From: Sphingobacterium paucimobilis HER1398
GTDB lineage: Bacteria > Bacteroidota > Bacteroidia > Sphingobacteriales > Sphingobacteriaceae
DNA length: 64,000 bases
NCBI RefSeq assembly: GCF_000416985.1
Contig: NZ_ATDL01000004.1
Coordinates: 491,339 to 555,338 of the forward strand
Direction of reading: 5' to 3'
Below, one piece after another: positions 36,290 through 45,586 of the stretch. The notes below the pieces were generated by a model. It was not told the origin of the DNA and ran no database searches. It saw nothing but the letters and a program-made list of their open reading frames with translations. Made by a program: the position numbers and the translations under genes. Each line of letters begins with the position of its first letter. Position 1 is the first letter of the stretch.

Positions 36290-36877
36290 TTAGATTTTAA
36301 ACAAGCGATATCCCAAGCCTATACTCCACATGTTGATTTTTTGAGCTTCACTGCTTCCTTTGGCCATATCGTTTAGACCTAATTCGTAACGAAGATCTAC
36401 TCTTAAACTAGACACGTCTACTCCGGCGCCAAACGCCCATGATGTAGAGCTTTTTTTGTATTCCGAGAATTTCAATGCATTCGTTAATTTGTCACCATTG
36501 TCATTAGTGATAAATGAGAATACTGGACCTGTCTGTATCCTAGCGCCGATGGGACCTAGACCAAATCGCTTGCCCAACAAAACTGGAATGTCGACACTCG
36601 TGAACTTAAGGTCATCAACATTGTCTTTGTTGATTTTTACGTTTTTTCCCGTGATGTATATTTCTGGTTGCACGTGAAATCCTAATACACCGATACGAGA
36701 GTAAAGACCGGCTTGATAACCTGCTTTGCTGTCGGAATCAAAGTAAGTGTTGTTTTTTAACTTAGAATAGTTCAATGCGCCTTTAAGTCCGATTTCAAAA
36801 CTAGGTAGAACCTGGGCTTGTGTCATTGAAGAGCCCCCTAAGAACAAAAGTAATGCTGGTAAAATTTTTTTCATCAT
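36290..36877 (-). CDS. Porin-family outer membrane beta-barrel protein
   Basis: The 195-residue protein has a signal peptide (about residues 1-21, ending T-Q-A-Q) and a small barrel with alternating polar and hydrophobic strands: E-I-G-L-K-G-A-L-N-Y-S, K-A-G-Y-Q-A-G-L-Y-S-R, F-H-V-Q-P-E-I-Y-I-T-G, and a final I-G-L-G-Y-R-L-F. It fits the PorT-like or OmpA-like eight-strand barrel family of Bacteroidota. It probably sits in the outer membrane; its function is unknown. It is a single gene with its own terminator, divergent from the gene at 36979. Confidence 0.8.
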   Translation of the reverse strand: MMKKILPALLLFLGGSSMTQAQVLPSFEIGLKGALNYSKLKNNTYFDSDSKAGYQAGLYSRIGVLGFHVQPEIYITGKNVKINKDNVDDLKFTSVDIPVLLGKRFGLGPIGARIQTGPVFSFITNDNGDKLTNALKFSEYKKSSTSWAFGAGVDVSSLRVDLRYELGLNDMAKGSSEAQKINMWSIGLGYRLFKI

Positions 36878-36978
36878 TGATTTATTTATGTAGCTTTGTT
36901 TAAATAGAATTTAACACATGTTTTTAGTGTTGTTTGTTTACAGATTGTGTAAATATATGCAATTTTAATACCACAATT

Positions 36979-37194
36979 ATGAGCATTCTCAAAATTAAAC
37001 AAGAAGATTGGCAGGTTGCCAAGATCAAATTGAGCCGAAAATATAATCATCTTACAGAAGATGATCTGCATTATGTAGAAGGAGAGGAGGAACAGTTAAT
37101 TGATCGTTTAGCTAAGCGACTAAAACGTACGACGGATTATGTCGTGTTTACTATTGGTAAACAAATGGAAGATTTAACAAGTAATAGATTATAA
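36979..37194 (+). CDS. Small CsbD-like general stress protein
   Basis: The 71-residue protein fits the CsbD-like pattern of W-x-x-x-K-x-K-L-x-x-K-Y-x-x-L-T-x-x-D-L-x-Y-x-E-G-x-E-E-x-L-x-x-R-L, a small helical soluble protein with roles in stress reported in other bacteria. I placed the start at ATG 36979 (MSILKIKQEDW); the frame is open for 15 more codons upstream but without likeness. Its stop codon (TAA) is followed at once by the ATG of csaA, so the two are one transcript. A similarity search would decide whether this is true CsbD. Confidence 0.7.
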   Translation: MSILKIKQEDWQVAKIKLSRKYNHLTEDDLHYVEGEEEQLIDRLAKRLKRTTDYVVFTIGKQMEDLTSNRL

Positions 37195-37542
37195 ATGACA
37201 GAGAGTACAGAAATAAGTTGGTCTGATTTTGAAAAAGTGGATTTGAGAGTGGGAACTATTTTAGAAGTTAATGATTTTCCGGAGGCTATAAGACCAGCTT
37301 ATCAATTGTTTATTGATTTTGGCCCTGAAATTGGGCAACGTAAATCTAGCGCTCAGATTACCAAATTATATACAAAAGAAGATTTGATAGGGAGACAGAT
37401 TATTGCTGTTGTAAACTTTCCACGCAAACAGATTGGTAAATTTATGTCGGAATGTTTGGTGACCGGACTGTCTGATGAGAATGGCGATATCGTATTGACT
37501 TCAGTAGAGCGCAAATTGCCAAATGGGGCGAGATTGATTTAG
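37195..37542 (+). CDS. csaA: CsaA-like tRNA-binding protein (OB fold)
   Basis: The 115-residue protein has the tRNA-binding domain pattern: W-x-D-F-x-K-V-D-L-R-V-G-T-I at residues 10-23, S-S-A-Q-I-T near 51, V-N-F-x-x-K-Q-I-G-K-F-x-S-E near 70-86 and a closing L-P-N-G-A-R-L-I. CsaA is an OB-fold homodimer with chaperone-like activity in B. subtilis that binds tRNA. It starts directly after the stop codon of the CsbD-like gene and precedes tadA by 1 base, so the three form one operon. Confidence 0.92.
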   Translation: MTESTEISWSDFEKVDLRVGTILEVNDFPEAIRPAYQLFIDFGPEIGQRKSSAQITKLYTKEDLIGRQIIAVVNFPRKQIGKFMSECLVTGLSDENGDIVLTSVERKLPNGARLI

Positions 37543-37543
37543 T

Positions 37544-38014
37544 ATGCAGGTTTATAATTTCGAAGGAGCACTCACTAGGGAACAGGAGGATGAGTTCTAC
37601 ATGAAAGAAGCATTAAAGTTAGCGGAGCAGGCTTTTAAAGAAGATGAAATACCTATAGGTGCTGTGATCGTTGCTCAAAATAGGATTATCGGAAAAGGGT
37701 ATAATCTTACAGAACGATTAAATGATGTAACGGCGCATGCCGAGATGCAGGCATTTACTGCAGCAGCGAATTTTCTTGGGGGAAAATATCTTAAAGACTG
37801 TACGTTGTATGTTACTGTAGAGCCTTGTGTGATGTGTGCAGGAGCTTCCTATTGGACACAGCTGTCAAGAATCGTTTATGGGACCATAGATGAGAAGAGA
37901 GGTTACTCCACAGTAGCCGCGAATATTCTTCATCCTAAAACGATCATCATTGGAGGAGTACTTGAGGGTGAATGTGCACGATTGATGAAGAGTTTTTTCG
38001 TTTCCAAGCGATAA
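37544..38014 (+). CDS. tadA: tRNA-adenosine deaminase TadA-like nucleoside deaminase
   Basis: The 156-residue protein has the zinc cytidine/deoxycytidylate deaminase site: H-A-E in T-A-H-A-E-M-Q-A and E-P-C-V-M-C-A-G-A. P-I-G-A-V-I-V precedes it. TadA turns A34 into inosine in tRNA-Arg(ACG), needed to read CGU, CGC and CGA codons. Other members deaminate guanine, so the substrate is not certain; the core fits TadA well. It is the last gene of a csbD-like/csaA/tadA operon with a 1-base gap. Confidence 0.85.
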   Translation: MQVYNFEGALTREQEDEFYMKEALKLAEQAFKEDEIPIGAVIVAQNRIIGKGYNLTERLNDVTAHAEMQAFTAAANFLGGKYLKDCTLYVTVEPCVMCAGASYWTQLSRIVYGTIDEKRGYSTVAANILHPKTIIIGGVLEGECARLMKSFFVSKR

Positions 38015-38104
38015 AATGGCATTATTATGAAACATTAGCTAAAGTGTTTTGTTATATTCGTGTTATTAAATAATAACTTGATAATTTAATTAAAATAAGT
38101 AACT

Positions 38105-38713
38105 ATGGCATTTGAATTAGAAGCGTTACCATACGCAAATGACGCATTGGAACCCCATATTGATAAAGAGACAATGGAGATTCACCATGATCGCCATCAC
38201 CAAGCATATGTTGATAATTTAAATAAGGCTATTGCTGGAACTGATGCGGATAGTGCGTCTTTGGAAGATATTTTAAAAAATGTGAGTAAATATTCTCCCG
38301 CTGTTCGTAACAATGGTGGAGGGCACTTTAATCACAAATTATTTTGGTCTGTTTTAGGTGCTAACGCAGGTGGTGAGCCAACTGGAGAATTGGCTGATGC
38401 AATTAAGGAAGCATTCGGGTCATTTGATGAGTTAAAGAAAAAGTTGCAGGAAGCAGGAGCTACACGTTTTGGTTCAGGCTGGTCTTGGTTGATTGTTGGC
38501 ACTGACGGTAAGTTAGCTGTGACTTCAACCCCTAATCAAGATAATCCATTGATGGATGTAGCCGAAGTGAAAGGTACTCCTATTTTTGGAATTGATGTTT
38601 GGGAGCACGCATATTATTTAAAATATCAAAATAAGCGTCCGGCATATCTAGATGCGATTTTCAATGTTGTGAATTGGGATGCTGTTGCTAAGAACTATGC
38701 TGCTGCAAAGTAA
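38105..38713 (+). CDS. sodA: Superoxide dismutase (Fe/Mn)
   Basis: The 202-residue enzyme turns superoxide into oxygen and peroxide. Metal ligands are visible: H27 or H28 in E-I-H-H-D-R-H-H, H in [10 protein letters not shown], and D and H in [15 protein letters not shown]. The Gly-Gly-His motif and the Q of the distal water site are compatible with a Mn or cambialistic enzyme, but the metal cannot be fixed by eye. No signal peptide is present. It is a single gene with its own terminator. Confidence 0.95.
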   Translation: MAFELEALPYANDALEPHIDKETMEIHHDRHHQAYVDNLNKAIAGTDADSASLEDILKNVSKYSPAVRNNGGGHFNHKLFWSVLGANAGGEPTGELADAIKEAFGSFDELKKKLQEAGATRFGSGWSWLIVGTDGKLAVTSTPNQDNPLMDVAEVKGTPIFGIDVWEHAYYLKYQNKRPAYLDAIFNVVNWDAVAKNYAAAK

Positions 38714-38733
38714 TCACAGATAATAAATAGTTG

Positions 38734-38768
38734 AAAAGGCGACATGGGGAATCCATTGTCGCCTTTTT
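38734..38768 (+). terminator. Terminator of the superoxide dismutase gene
   Basis: The arm AAAAGGCGACA pairs with TGTCGCCTTTT around a loop that can extend the stem by two more bases. A T5 run follows. It lies 20 bases after the sod stop. Confidence 0.85.
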
Positions 38769-38813
38769 AATCTAACGGTAAATAGAAGAAAATAGGGGAT
38801 ATAGATCGAGCTT

Positions 38814-39683
38814 ATGAAACCGATTCAGTTTACAGTCTCTGTGTACGGTGAGGGGGTCTTTGCGGTAATGGAGGATAAGAAAGAGAATTTTTATAATTAT
38901 TATCATAGGCATGACGAGGCGCAGATTACCTATATTTTAAAAGGTAAGGGTACCATTATGGTCGGTAATATCATGCAATCTTTTCAGTCCGGTGATATCT
39001 TTGTCTTGAAGCCAAACGAGCCACATATGTTCGATCGAGAGATGGAAGATGAGGAAGAAATTGGGGATATACACGCTATTCACATATTTGTGAATCTAGA
39101 ACGTATGAAACGACTTTATCATATTCCTGATTTTGAGATTGTTAAAGAATATTTGCTTGAGTTGGATACAAGTAAAATGGTAGATAGGGCTCTTTCTGAA
39201 TCAATGATGCATTATTTTACCAATTTAATGGTGAAGACGTCTATGCCTCGTTTTACAGAGTTTCTTTCCCTACTTTATAGTTTGGCGATTCATCGTGGAG
39301 ATGCTTCTTCACTTTATTCGGGGGTCAGAAGTGTGACTTACTCTGATAAGGATGGTGCTCGTATCAGTCAGGTTTATAAGTATACATTTGATCACTATAA
39401 TGAGGATATTACAGTAGATCAAGTCGCTTCTATTATACACATGACTCCAACTTCATTTTGTAAGTTCTTTAAAAAGCATACCACTAAAACTTATATAAGT
39501 TTCTTAAACGAGGTTAGAATAGAAAAGGCTTGCCAGATTTTGATAGATAATAAATCGGAGCATATTGCAGAAGCCGCTTTCCAGGCTGGATTTAATAATG
39601 TCGTTCATTTTAATCGCGTTTTTAAGGCAATTACAAAGATGTCACCACGGAAGTATCTCGCTCAACATAGCGTGGATATGTAA
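38814..39683 (+). CDS. AraC-family transcriptional regulator with cupin sensor domain
   Basis: The 289-residue protein has an N-terminal cupin-like domain (Y-Y-H-R-H-D-E near residues 30-36, L-K-P-N-E-P-H near residue 68) and a C-terminal AraC double helix-turn-helix (about residues 190-285), with I-A-E-A-A-F-Q-A-G-F-N-N-V-V-H-F-N-R-V-F and S-P-R-K-Y as the second helix signature. It binds DNA in response to a small ligand. It lies 207 bases upstream of pruA on the same strand, so proline or arginine breakdown is a plausible target, but no operator was identified. Confidence 0.88.
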   Translation: MKPIQFTVSVYGEGVFAVMEDKKENFYNYYHRHDEAQITYILKGKGTIMVGNIMQSFQSGDIFVLKPNEPHMFDREMEDEEEIGDIHAIHIFVNLERMKRLYHIPDFEIVKEYLLELDTSKMVDRALSESMMHYFTNLMVKTSMPRFTEFLSLLYSLAIHRGDASSLYSGVRSVTYSDKDGARISQVYKYTFDHYNEDITVDQVASIIHMTPTSFCKFFKKHTTKTYISFLNEVRIEKACQILIDNKSEHIAEAAFQAGFNNVVHFNRVFKAITKMSPRKYLAQHSVDM

Positions 39684-39890
39684 CGGAAATTGTTTTTGAA
39701 ATAATACGTTGAATAGTTTATGTTTATTTTATGTGGTTGTGTTGTAGGTTTTTGGGTCTTGTTTTACGAGGTTGTAATATTGACGATAGATGTTTGTTTA
39801 GGCAAAATATGTTAACTTATGGATAATTCACGATTATAATATGAGTGGTATATTTTGTTATTTTACATAGATTAAATAAAACAGAAAATT

Positions 39891-41528
39891 ATGTTAAAAG
39901 GATTTTTTAATGTTCCGGCTCCAATAAATGAACCGGTATATTCATATGCTCCAGGTACTAAAGAAAGAGCTGCGCTTCGTGACGCCATTCAAGAGGCTAG
40001 AGCACAGGTGGTAGATGTTCCTATGTATATAGGTGGAAAGGAAGTCCACACGGACAAAAAAGTCAAGATGACTCCTCCACACGATCATAAACATGTTTTA
40101 GGATATTACTCACAAGGGAGTAAAGAACATATTAAAGAGGCCATCGATGCTGCTTTGACAGCAAAAGAAGGTTGGGAAAACCTTCCTTGGGAACAACGTG
40201 CTGCTATATTTTTAAAGGCAGCGGAGTTGATTTCTACTAAGTACCGCTATAAATTGAATGCAGCTACAATGCTAGGGCAGTCTAAAAATCCATATCAAGC
40301 AGAGATTGATTCTGCTTGTGAAATCGTGGATTTTTTACGTTTCAATGTAAAGTATATGTCCGAGATTTATCAACAACAACCGCCTGCTAATAGCAAAGGA
40401 GTGTGGAACCGTGTGGAGCAACGTCCGTTAGAGGGGTTTGTGTTTGCTTTAACGCCATTTAACTTTACCGCAATTGCTGGCAATTTGCCTACTTCTGTTG
40501 CTATGATGGGTAACGTGGTGGTATGGAAACCTTCGAATACGCAGATATACTCTGCAAACGTATTGATGCAGATTTTTAAAGAAGCGGGTCTTCCTGATGG
40601 AGTGATTAATCTGGTATATGTTTCTGGTCCTGATGCTGGAGATGTTATTTTCAAACACCCTGATTTTGCAGGCATACACTTTACAGGTTCTACTGGAGTT
40701 TTTCAAGATATCTGGAAGACTATCGGAGAGAATATTCATGTATACAAGACGTACCCACGTATTGTAGGTGAAACTGGAGGTAAAGATTTTATTGTAGCAC
40801 ACCCTTCTGCCGATTTGGATGTATTGAATACAGCTTTAGTTCGCGGGGCATTCGAGTTCCAAGGTCAGAAATGTTCAGCAGCATCTAGAGCGTACATTCC
40901 ACAATCTATTTGGAATGACTTGAAGGTAAAGATGGAGAAGGATATCAATTCTTTCAAAATAGGGGGAACCGAAGATTTTAGTAATTTTATCAATGCTGTG
41001 ATTGACGAAAAGTCATTTGATAAAATCGCAAGCTATATTGATAGAGCGAAAGCTTCTCCTGATGCAGAGGTTATCATTGGTGGAACTTACGATAAGTCTG
41101 AAGGCTACTTTATAAGCCCAACGGTTATTCTAGCGAAAACACCAGATTACGAAACGCTATCGGAAGAGTTGTTCGGGCCTGTATTGACTATTTATGTCTA
41201 TGAGGATGATAAGTGGTCTGAGATGTTAAAGTTGGTAGACAATACTTCTATCTATGCATTGACTGGTGCTATCATTTCTCAAGACCGTTATGCTATTGAT
41301 GAGGCAACGTATGCTTTGCGCAATGCTGCTGGTAACTTCTATATCAATGACAAATGTACAGGTGCTGTAGTTGGTCAGCAACCATTTGGAGGAGCTAGGG
41401 GGTCTGGTACAAACGATAAGGCGGGGTCAATGATTAATCTGTTGCGCTGGGTATCTCCACGTACAATTAAGGAGACCTTTACTCCAGATACAGATTATAG
41501 ATATCCATTTTTATCAGAAGAATTATAA
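39891..41528 (+). CDS. pruA: L-glutamate gamma-semialdehyde dehydrogenase (1-pyrroline-5-carboxylate dehydrogenase)
   Basis: The 545-residue aldehyde dehydrogenase converts glutamate semialdehyde to glutamate with NAD+, the second step of proline catabolism. The catalytic Cys is in F-E-F-Q-G-Q-K-C-S-A-A-S-R near residue 325, and the general base Glu is in V-G-E-T-G-G-K-D-F near residue 292. The N-terminal start M-L-K-G-F-F-N-V-P-A-P-I-N-E-P-V is typical for eukaryote-like P5C dehydrogenases of Bacteroidota. No proline dehydrogenase gene (putA/prodh) lies nearby. A terminator follows. Confidence 0.94.
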   Translation: MLKGFFNVPAPINEPVYSYAPGTKERAALRDAIQEARAQVVDVPMYIGGKEVHTDKKVKMTPPHDHKHVLGYYSQGSKEHIKEAIDAALTAKEGWENLPWEQRAAIFLKAAELISTKYRYKLNAATMLGQSKNPYQAEIDSACEIVDFLRFNVKYMSEIYQQQPPANSKGVWNRVEQRPLEGFVFALTPFNFTAIAGNLPTSVAMMGNVVVWKPSNTQIYSANVLMQIFKEAGLPDGVINLVYVSGPDAGDVIFKHPDFAGIHFTGSTGVFQDIWKTIGENIHVYKTYPRIVGETGGKDFIVAHPSADLDVLNTALVRGAFEFQGQKCSAASRAYIPQSIWNDLKVKMEKDINSFKIGGTEDFSNFINAVIDEKSFDKIASYIDRAKASPDAEVIIGGTYDKSEGYFISPTVILAKTPDYETLSEELFGPVLTIYVYEDDKWSEMLKLVDNTSIYALTGAIISQDRYAIDEATYALRNAAGNFYINDKCTGAVVGQQPFGGARGSGTNDKAGSMINLLRWVSPRTIKETFTPDTDYRYPFLSEEL

Positions 41529-41550
41529 TAGTTAGACTGTTTATAAAATG

Positions 41551-41579
41551 AAAAGCACGGTTACTGACCGTGCTTTTTT
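41551..41579. terminator. Terminator between pruA and recA
   Basis: The stem AAAAGCACGGT and its complement ACCGTGCTTTT with a five-base loop ends in T runs. It lies between convergent genes and may serve both. Confidence 0.85.
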
Positions 41580-41634
41580 ATTCGACCGTTTGGTGTTTTT
41601 AATTGGGTTTATATATATTTAGTTCTGTACCATT

Positions 41635-41666
41635 AAAAAAGGCTTTTTCACTAGTGAAAAAGCCTT
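41635..41666 (-). terminator. recA terminator
   Basis: A perfect 28-base palindrome (arm AAGGCTTTTTCACT) is followed on the minus strand by T6. It lies 25 bases beyond the recA stop. Confidence 0.88.
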
Positions 41667-41690
41667 GCTTATATTATCTTATTTTTCAGT

Positions 41691-42713
41691 TTATTCTTCT
41701 ATTGCTGCGGATTGATCTAAAGCTTCACCGGTAACTTCTGCTCTGATTTTTGTTTCTAACTCATCCATTAAATCAGGATTATCTAATAGTAGATTCTTTA
41801 CAGCATCACGTCCTTGACCTAATTTGGTTTCTCCATAGCTAAACCAAGATCCCGATTTTTTAATGATATTATATTCTACACCTAGATCGATAATTTCGCC
41901 AACTTTAGAAATGCCTTCACCGAACATGATGTCGAACTCCGCTATACGGAAAGGAGGAGCTACTTTGTTTTTTACGATTTTTACTTTAACACGGTTTCCA
42001 GACACTTCGTCTGAGTCTTTGATCTGAGATGTGCGACGAATATCCAAACGAACTGACGCATAGAATTTTAATGCATTACCACCGGTCGTAGTTTCAGGGT
42101 TTCCAAACATAACACCTATTTTTTCTCGTAACTGATTAATGAAAATACAGCAACAGTTTGTCTTGGATATGGTTCCGGTTAGTTTACGAAGGGCTTGTGA
42201 CATAAGTCGTGCCTGTAACCCCATTTTGGACTCTCCCATTTCTCCTTCTATCTCGCCTTTGGGTACTAAGGCTGCCACAGAGTCAATGACGATTACATCG
42301 ATTGCACCAGAGCGAATAAGATTGTCTGCAATTTCTAAGGCTTGTTCGCCATTGTCAGGTTGTGAAATGAGTAAGTTCTCTACGTCAACCCCTAATTTTT
42401 GAGCATAATATTTATCAAAAGCATGTTCAGCATCAATAATAGCAGCAATTCCACCTTTTTTTTGAGCTTCTGCCACAATGTGAGTAGCTAAAGTTGTTTT
42501 ACCGGACGATTCAGGACCATATATTTCAATGATACGGCCTTTGGGAACACCCCCGATACCTAGAGCGATATCAAGGCCCAATGAACCTGTAGATATAGAC
42601 TCAATTGGTTCTACTGCGGAATCACCCAACTTCATGATGGTGCCTTTGCCGTAAGATTTTTCTAACTTATCTAAGGTAAGCTGTAAAGCTTTTAATTTAT
42701 CTGCGTTGCTCAT
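41691..42713 (-). CDS. recA: DNA recombinase RecA
   Basis: The 340-residue protein forms ATP-dependent filaments on single-stranded DNA for homologous recombination and LexA-type cleavage. Walker A is at residues 66-73 (G-P-E-S-S-G-K-T), Walker B near residue 140 ([10 protein letters not shown]), and the L2 loop with [13 protein letters not shown] near 200. The length is normal, with a short acidic C terminus. A full promoter (TTTG-20-TATATTTG) lies just upstream. It is a single gene between two terminators. Confidence 0.98.
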   Translation of the reverse strand: MSNADKLKALQLTLDKLEKSYGKGTIMKLGDSAVEPIESISTGSLGLDIALGIGGVPKGRIIEIYGPESSGKTTLATHIVAEAQKKGGIAAIIDAEHAFDKYYAQKLGVDVENLLISQPDNGEQALEIADNLIRSGAIDVIVIDSVAALVPKGEIEGEMGESKMGLQARLMSQALRKLTGTISKTNCCCIFINQLREKIGVMFGNPETTTGGNALKFYASVRLDIRRTSQIKDSDEVSGNRVKVKIVKNKVAPPFRIAEFDIMFGEGISKVGEIIDLGVEYNIIKKSGSWFSYGETKLGQGRDAVKNLLLDNPDLMDELETKIRAEVTGEALDQSAAIEE

Positions 42714-42732
42714 GTTTTTAGTATTATTAAGT

Positions 42733-42764
42733 CAAATATATAATCTTTAGATTTTAAAACCAAA
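42733..42764 (-). promoter_or_regulatory. recA promoter
   Basis: On the minus strand TTTG (42764-42761) is followed after exactly 20 bases by TATATTTG (42740-42733). Both elements match the Bacteroidota consensus. The leader would be about 14 bases. No SOS-type inverted repeat was recognised, and Bacteroidota LexA boxes differ from the E. coli one. Confidence 0.75.
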
Positions 42765-42818
42765 TTTTTTGCTAAAATAATTAGTCGTTAAGGCGTCTCG
42801 TAAAGGTAATCACCTTTT

Positions 42819-43490
42819 TTAGTTATTGGAAGTGCTGTTGATAAGTTGTGCTTTCTTTGTTTTTTCAAAATATTTACAGAAGTAGGTAATCGGGCATTGA
42901 TCGCATTTAGGTGTCCTAGCCAAACAAATATACCTTCCATGTAAAATCAGCCAGTGATGCGCTACTGCAATAGTTTCTTCAGGTAGATATTTTACTAATT
43001 GTTTTTCTACTGCTAAAGGCGTAGTGGCATTGCTGGTTAATCCCAATCTATTGCTTACTCTAAAAACATGCGTGTCAACAGCCATGGAAGGATTGTTATA
43101 TACAACAGATGAAATCACATTGGCTGTTTTTCTACCTACTCCAGGTAATTTTATAAGATCTTCGATTTTTTCCGGAACTATTCCATCAAAGTCACCTATT
43201 AGCATTTGTGCCATTCCTACCAAATGTTTGGCCTTATTGTTTGGATAGCTTACTGAACGTATATAAGTGAATACTTCTTCTGGCGAACTTGCTGCAAGAG
43301 ATTCTGCTTCTGGGAAACGCTTAAACAGAGCCGGTGTTACTTGATTGATTCGCTTGTCTGTGCACTGAGCCGAAAGAATAACTGCAACTAAGAGCTCAAA
43401 AGGATTACTATATTCGAGTTCAGTCTGAGCATCAGGGTTATGTTTTGAGAAATACTCTACAAAGGCTTTGTAACGGTCTTTTTTTAACAT
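42819..43490 (-). CDS. nth: Endonuclease III (DNA glycosylase/AP lyase)
   Basis: The 223-residue base-excision repair enzyme removes oxidised pyrimidines. The helix-hairpin-helix is in L-P-G-V-G-R-K-T-A (catalytic Lys near residue 121 in the H-h-H loop region), the catalytic Asp follows in A-V-D-T-H-V, and the [4Fe-4S] ligands are C-x6-C-x2-C-x5-C in C-L-A-R-T-P-K-C-D-Q-C-P-I-T-Y-F-C. I chose ATG 43490 (MLKKDRYKAF); two codons further upstream begin with TTG. It follows recA on the same strand in the opposite order of transcription, that is upstream of recA, but with a separate promoter for recA. Confidence 0.95.
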   Translation of the reverse strand: MLKKDRYKAFVEYFSKHNPDAQTELEYSNPFELLVAVILSAQCTDKRINQVTPALFKRFPEAESLAASSPEEVFTYIRSVSYPNNKAKHLVGMAQMLIGDFDGIVPEKIEDLIKLPGVGRKTANVISSVVYNNPSMAVDTHVFRVSNRLGLTSNATTPLAVEKQLVKYLPEETIAVAHHWLILHGRYICLARTPKCDQCPITYFCKYFEKTKKAQLINSTSNN

Positions 43491-43524
43491 AAACAAAGAT
43501 ACTCATTTATAGGGGAGTCTTAAA

Positions 43525-43556
43525 ACAAGAAAGTCTCTAAACTTTTAGAGACTTTC
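43525..43556 (-). terminator. Terminator of the small 43560 gene
   Basis: A 12-base perfect stem GAAAGTCTCTAA and its complement with a four-base loop lies just past the stop of the small gene. The run TTGTTTT follows on the minus strand, a weak U tract. Confidence 0.65.
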
Positions 43557-43559
43557 CTG

Positions 43560-43745
43560 TTATTTGCTTACAAGTGATTTAGAGTAGGAAAGAATGCTAT
43601 CTATAACATTTTGTGTGGGTTCCTTCGCCAAACTTTGAATTCCAAGCTTAATGTTTGCTTCAAAGGCAGCGTCAGTTTCTGTAATAGATTCTTTTAATTC
43701 ACTTTCGTAAGCTTCTTCATAAATTGTAGTAGAATTTTCGATCAT
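43560..43745 (-). CDS. Small acidic hypothetical protein (61 residues)
   Basis: The protein is short, acidic and helical in look (MIENSTTIYEEAYESELKES, then A-A-F-E-A-N-I-K-L-G-I). It has no signal peptide, cysteine or known motif. ATG is at 43745 and a terminator follows directly after the stop, which supports a real gene. It lies between the convergent-looking S8 protease and nth, on the same strand as both. No function is known to me. Confidence 0.6.
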   Translation of the reverse strand: MIENSTTIYEEAYESELKESITETDAAFEANIKLGIQSLAKEPTQNVIDSILSYSKSLVSK

Positions 43746-43819
43746 AAGCCTCTTATTTATTGTTGTTTAGTAGTAGAACGCAAAATAAGAATTATTATTA
43801 TAGAAAATTTAACATTTTT

Positions 43820-45445
43820 TTACTTTTTATTGGCAATGTATTTGTTTGCCTCAACAATAGCGTTATAAGCATTTACAATTCCCCCACTTACCGAAATTTC
43901 ATCTAGGTATACTTTTTTACTTGCCCCTTCCTGCTTTACTTTGACTTTTTGGTCTACCTTTGTTACCGATTTAAGGATGACTTCTTTCACTTCGGTAGCG
44001 CTGAGCTGTGGATAGTAAGAGCGAATAATTGCTGCAAGACCCGAAACTACAGGAGCTGCCATACTCGTTCCTTGTTGTTCTTTGTATTCGTTTTCGGGCA
44101 TAGTTGAATTGATGGCAACTCCAGGTGCGAATACATCGACAGATTTGTAGCCATAATTAGAGAAATCAGCCAAAAGATCTCCATCCATTTTCCAGGAGGT
44201 GGCTCCAACAGTAATCCAACCTTTGGCTTCTCCCGTTATTGCATTCAGACTATCGGTATAATACTTGGTAGGATAATTTGGTGAAATATCAATATTCTTG
44301 CCATCATTGCCTGCAGCATGTACTAAAAGAACATCTTTTTCCATTGCGTATCTAACGGCGTCATCTACTGCTTTTTTATTATAATAATATCCTTTTCCAA
44401 AGCTCATGTTGATGATTTTGGCACCGTTGTCAACAGCATATCTAATTCCATTGGCTATATCTTTATCTCTTTCGTCTCCATTAGGTACAGCTCGTATAGA
44501 CATGATTTCGACATTGTCGGCTACTCCATTAATACCTATATTGTTGTTTCGCTTAGCACCTATTATTCCAGCCACGTGTGTACCGTGGTCTGCATCAGGT
44601 CCCTTGACATCAGGATTACCATAGTGACGTTCGCTAGCGTCATCATAATTGTCTCCAACTATAGATCTTGAATCATACTCTTTGTTGAGATGATACTTTA
44701 CTTGAGCACCGTAGTAATCTGTTGCTTCTTTAATATCCTTGTAGAATTTCTCGAAACCACTAGACTCGACTTCTTTTTTAGCAATTCGGATGGCAAGCTT
44801 TTGTTGGTCATTTTCAACTTTAAAGTTATCTAAGTCCTCTTTTTTGATATCTTTAGGCTCTTTTCCAATAGTCTTAATAATCTTTTCGATGCTCTGTTGG
44901 AGACGTCCATAATTTAAGTCTCCAAATTGCGCCTCGTCCATTTTTGTCGTGTAGTCCGATATCATTTTTTGATATGCTACGAATTCTCTTCGCTCTGTCT
45001 CGGAAAGTCGGGTAGTAGGTAATACAGAGATGTATTTGGGTTCAAACTTGCGGATTAATCTGGTTACTTCAAGATTGTCATAGTTGACATTTTCTCCGTT
45101 TGCGTTTCCAAGAAAATTCCATCCGTATTTGTCATCTATATAACCGTTACCATCATCGTCTTTTCCATTTTTGTTGCTTTCTTTTTTATTAATCCATAGA
45201 ACTTCTTTTAGGTCTTCATGATTCACGTCGACGCCCCCGTCAATGACAGCAACGATGACAGGAGTAGACTTACGTCCCTTCAATAATTCGTAAGCTTTCT
45301 CGGTACTGATGCCCATAATGCCATCTGATTTGTAATCAAGATTATACCAGTTTGCAGGAGCTTTATCTTTCTTATCTTGAGAAAAGCCTGAATAAGGAAG
45401 TATGCTTATTCCCAATAAAGCGATAAATAGTTTTGTGTTACGCAT
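43820..45445 (-). CDS. S8 (subtilisin-like) serine peptidase
   Basis: The 541-residue protein has a signal peptide (about residues 1-21, ending Y-S-G-F-S-Q) and a subtilase domain. The catalytic Asp is in V-I-D-G-G-V-D near residue 68, His in D-H-G-T-H-V-A-G near residue 290, and Ser in Q-G-T-S-M-A-A-P near residue 455, with oxyanion Asn in A-A-G-N-D-G near residue 375. About 215 residues separate the Asp and His, far more than in classical subtilisins, an inserted helical segment rich in Lys/Glu. It acts in the periplasm or outside the cell. A promoter box is seen upstream. No inhibitor-like propeptide is evident. Confidence 0.92.
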   Translation of the reverse strand: MRNTKLFIALLGISILPYSGFSQDKKDKAPANWYNLDYKSDGIMGISTEKAYELLKGRKSTPVIVAVIDGGVDVNHEDLKEVLWINKKESNKNGKDDDGNGYIDDKYGWNFLGNANGENVNYDNLEVTRLIRKFEPKYISVLPTTRLSETERREFVAYQKMISDYTTKMDEAQFGDLNYGRLQQSIEKIIKTIGKEPKDIKKEDLDNFKVENDQQKLAIRIAKKEVESSGFEKFYKDIKEATDYYGAQVKYHLNKEYDSRSIVGDNYDDASERHYGNPDVKGPDADHGTHVAGIIGAKRNNNIGINGVADNVEIMSIRAVPNGDERDKDIANGIRYAVDNGAKIINMSFGKGYYYNKKAVDDAVRYAMEKDVLLVHAAGNDGKNIDISPNYPTKYYTDSLNAITGEAKGWITVGATSWKMDGDLLADFSNYGYKSVDVFAPGVAINSTMPENEYKEQQGTSMAAPVVSGLAAIIRSYYPQLSATEVKEVILKSVTKVDQKVKVKQEGASKKVYLDEISVSGGIVNAYNAIVEANKYIANKK

Positions 45446-45467
45446 AATTTAATTTTTGTTTCAACTG

Positions 45468-45495
45468 CAAATATAATGCTAGCTATGCTGTCAAA
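45468..45495 (-). promoter_or_regulatory. Promoter of the S8 peptidase gene
   Basis: On the minus strand TATATTTG (45475-45468) has a TTTG 16 bases upstream (45495-45492), three or four bases closer than usual. It lies 23 bases before the start codon. Confidence 0.5.
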
Positions 45496-45586
45496 ATAGT
45501 TAAATGTATGTAAAATAGGTATTGTAACTTAATAATTGCAGAGATTTTGTATTTTTAAAACCGTTTACAGTTTAAAACTTAGGCAT

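Noticed and set aside
36934..36978. Upstream extension of the CsbD-like gene by 15 codons
   Set aside because: The extra residues show no likeness to the family, which begins near M-S-I-L-K at 36979.
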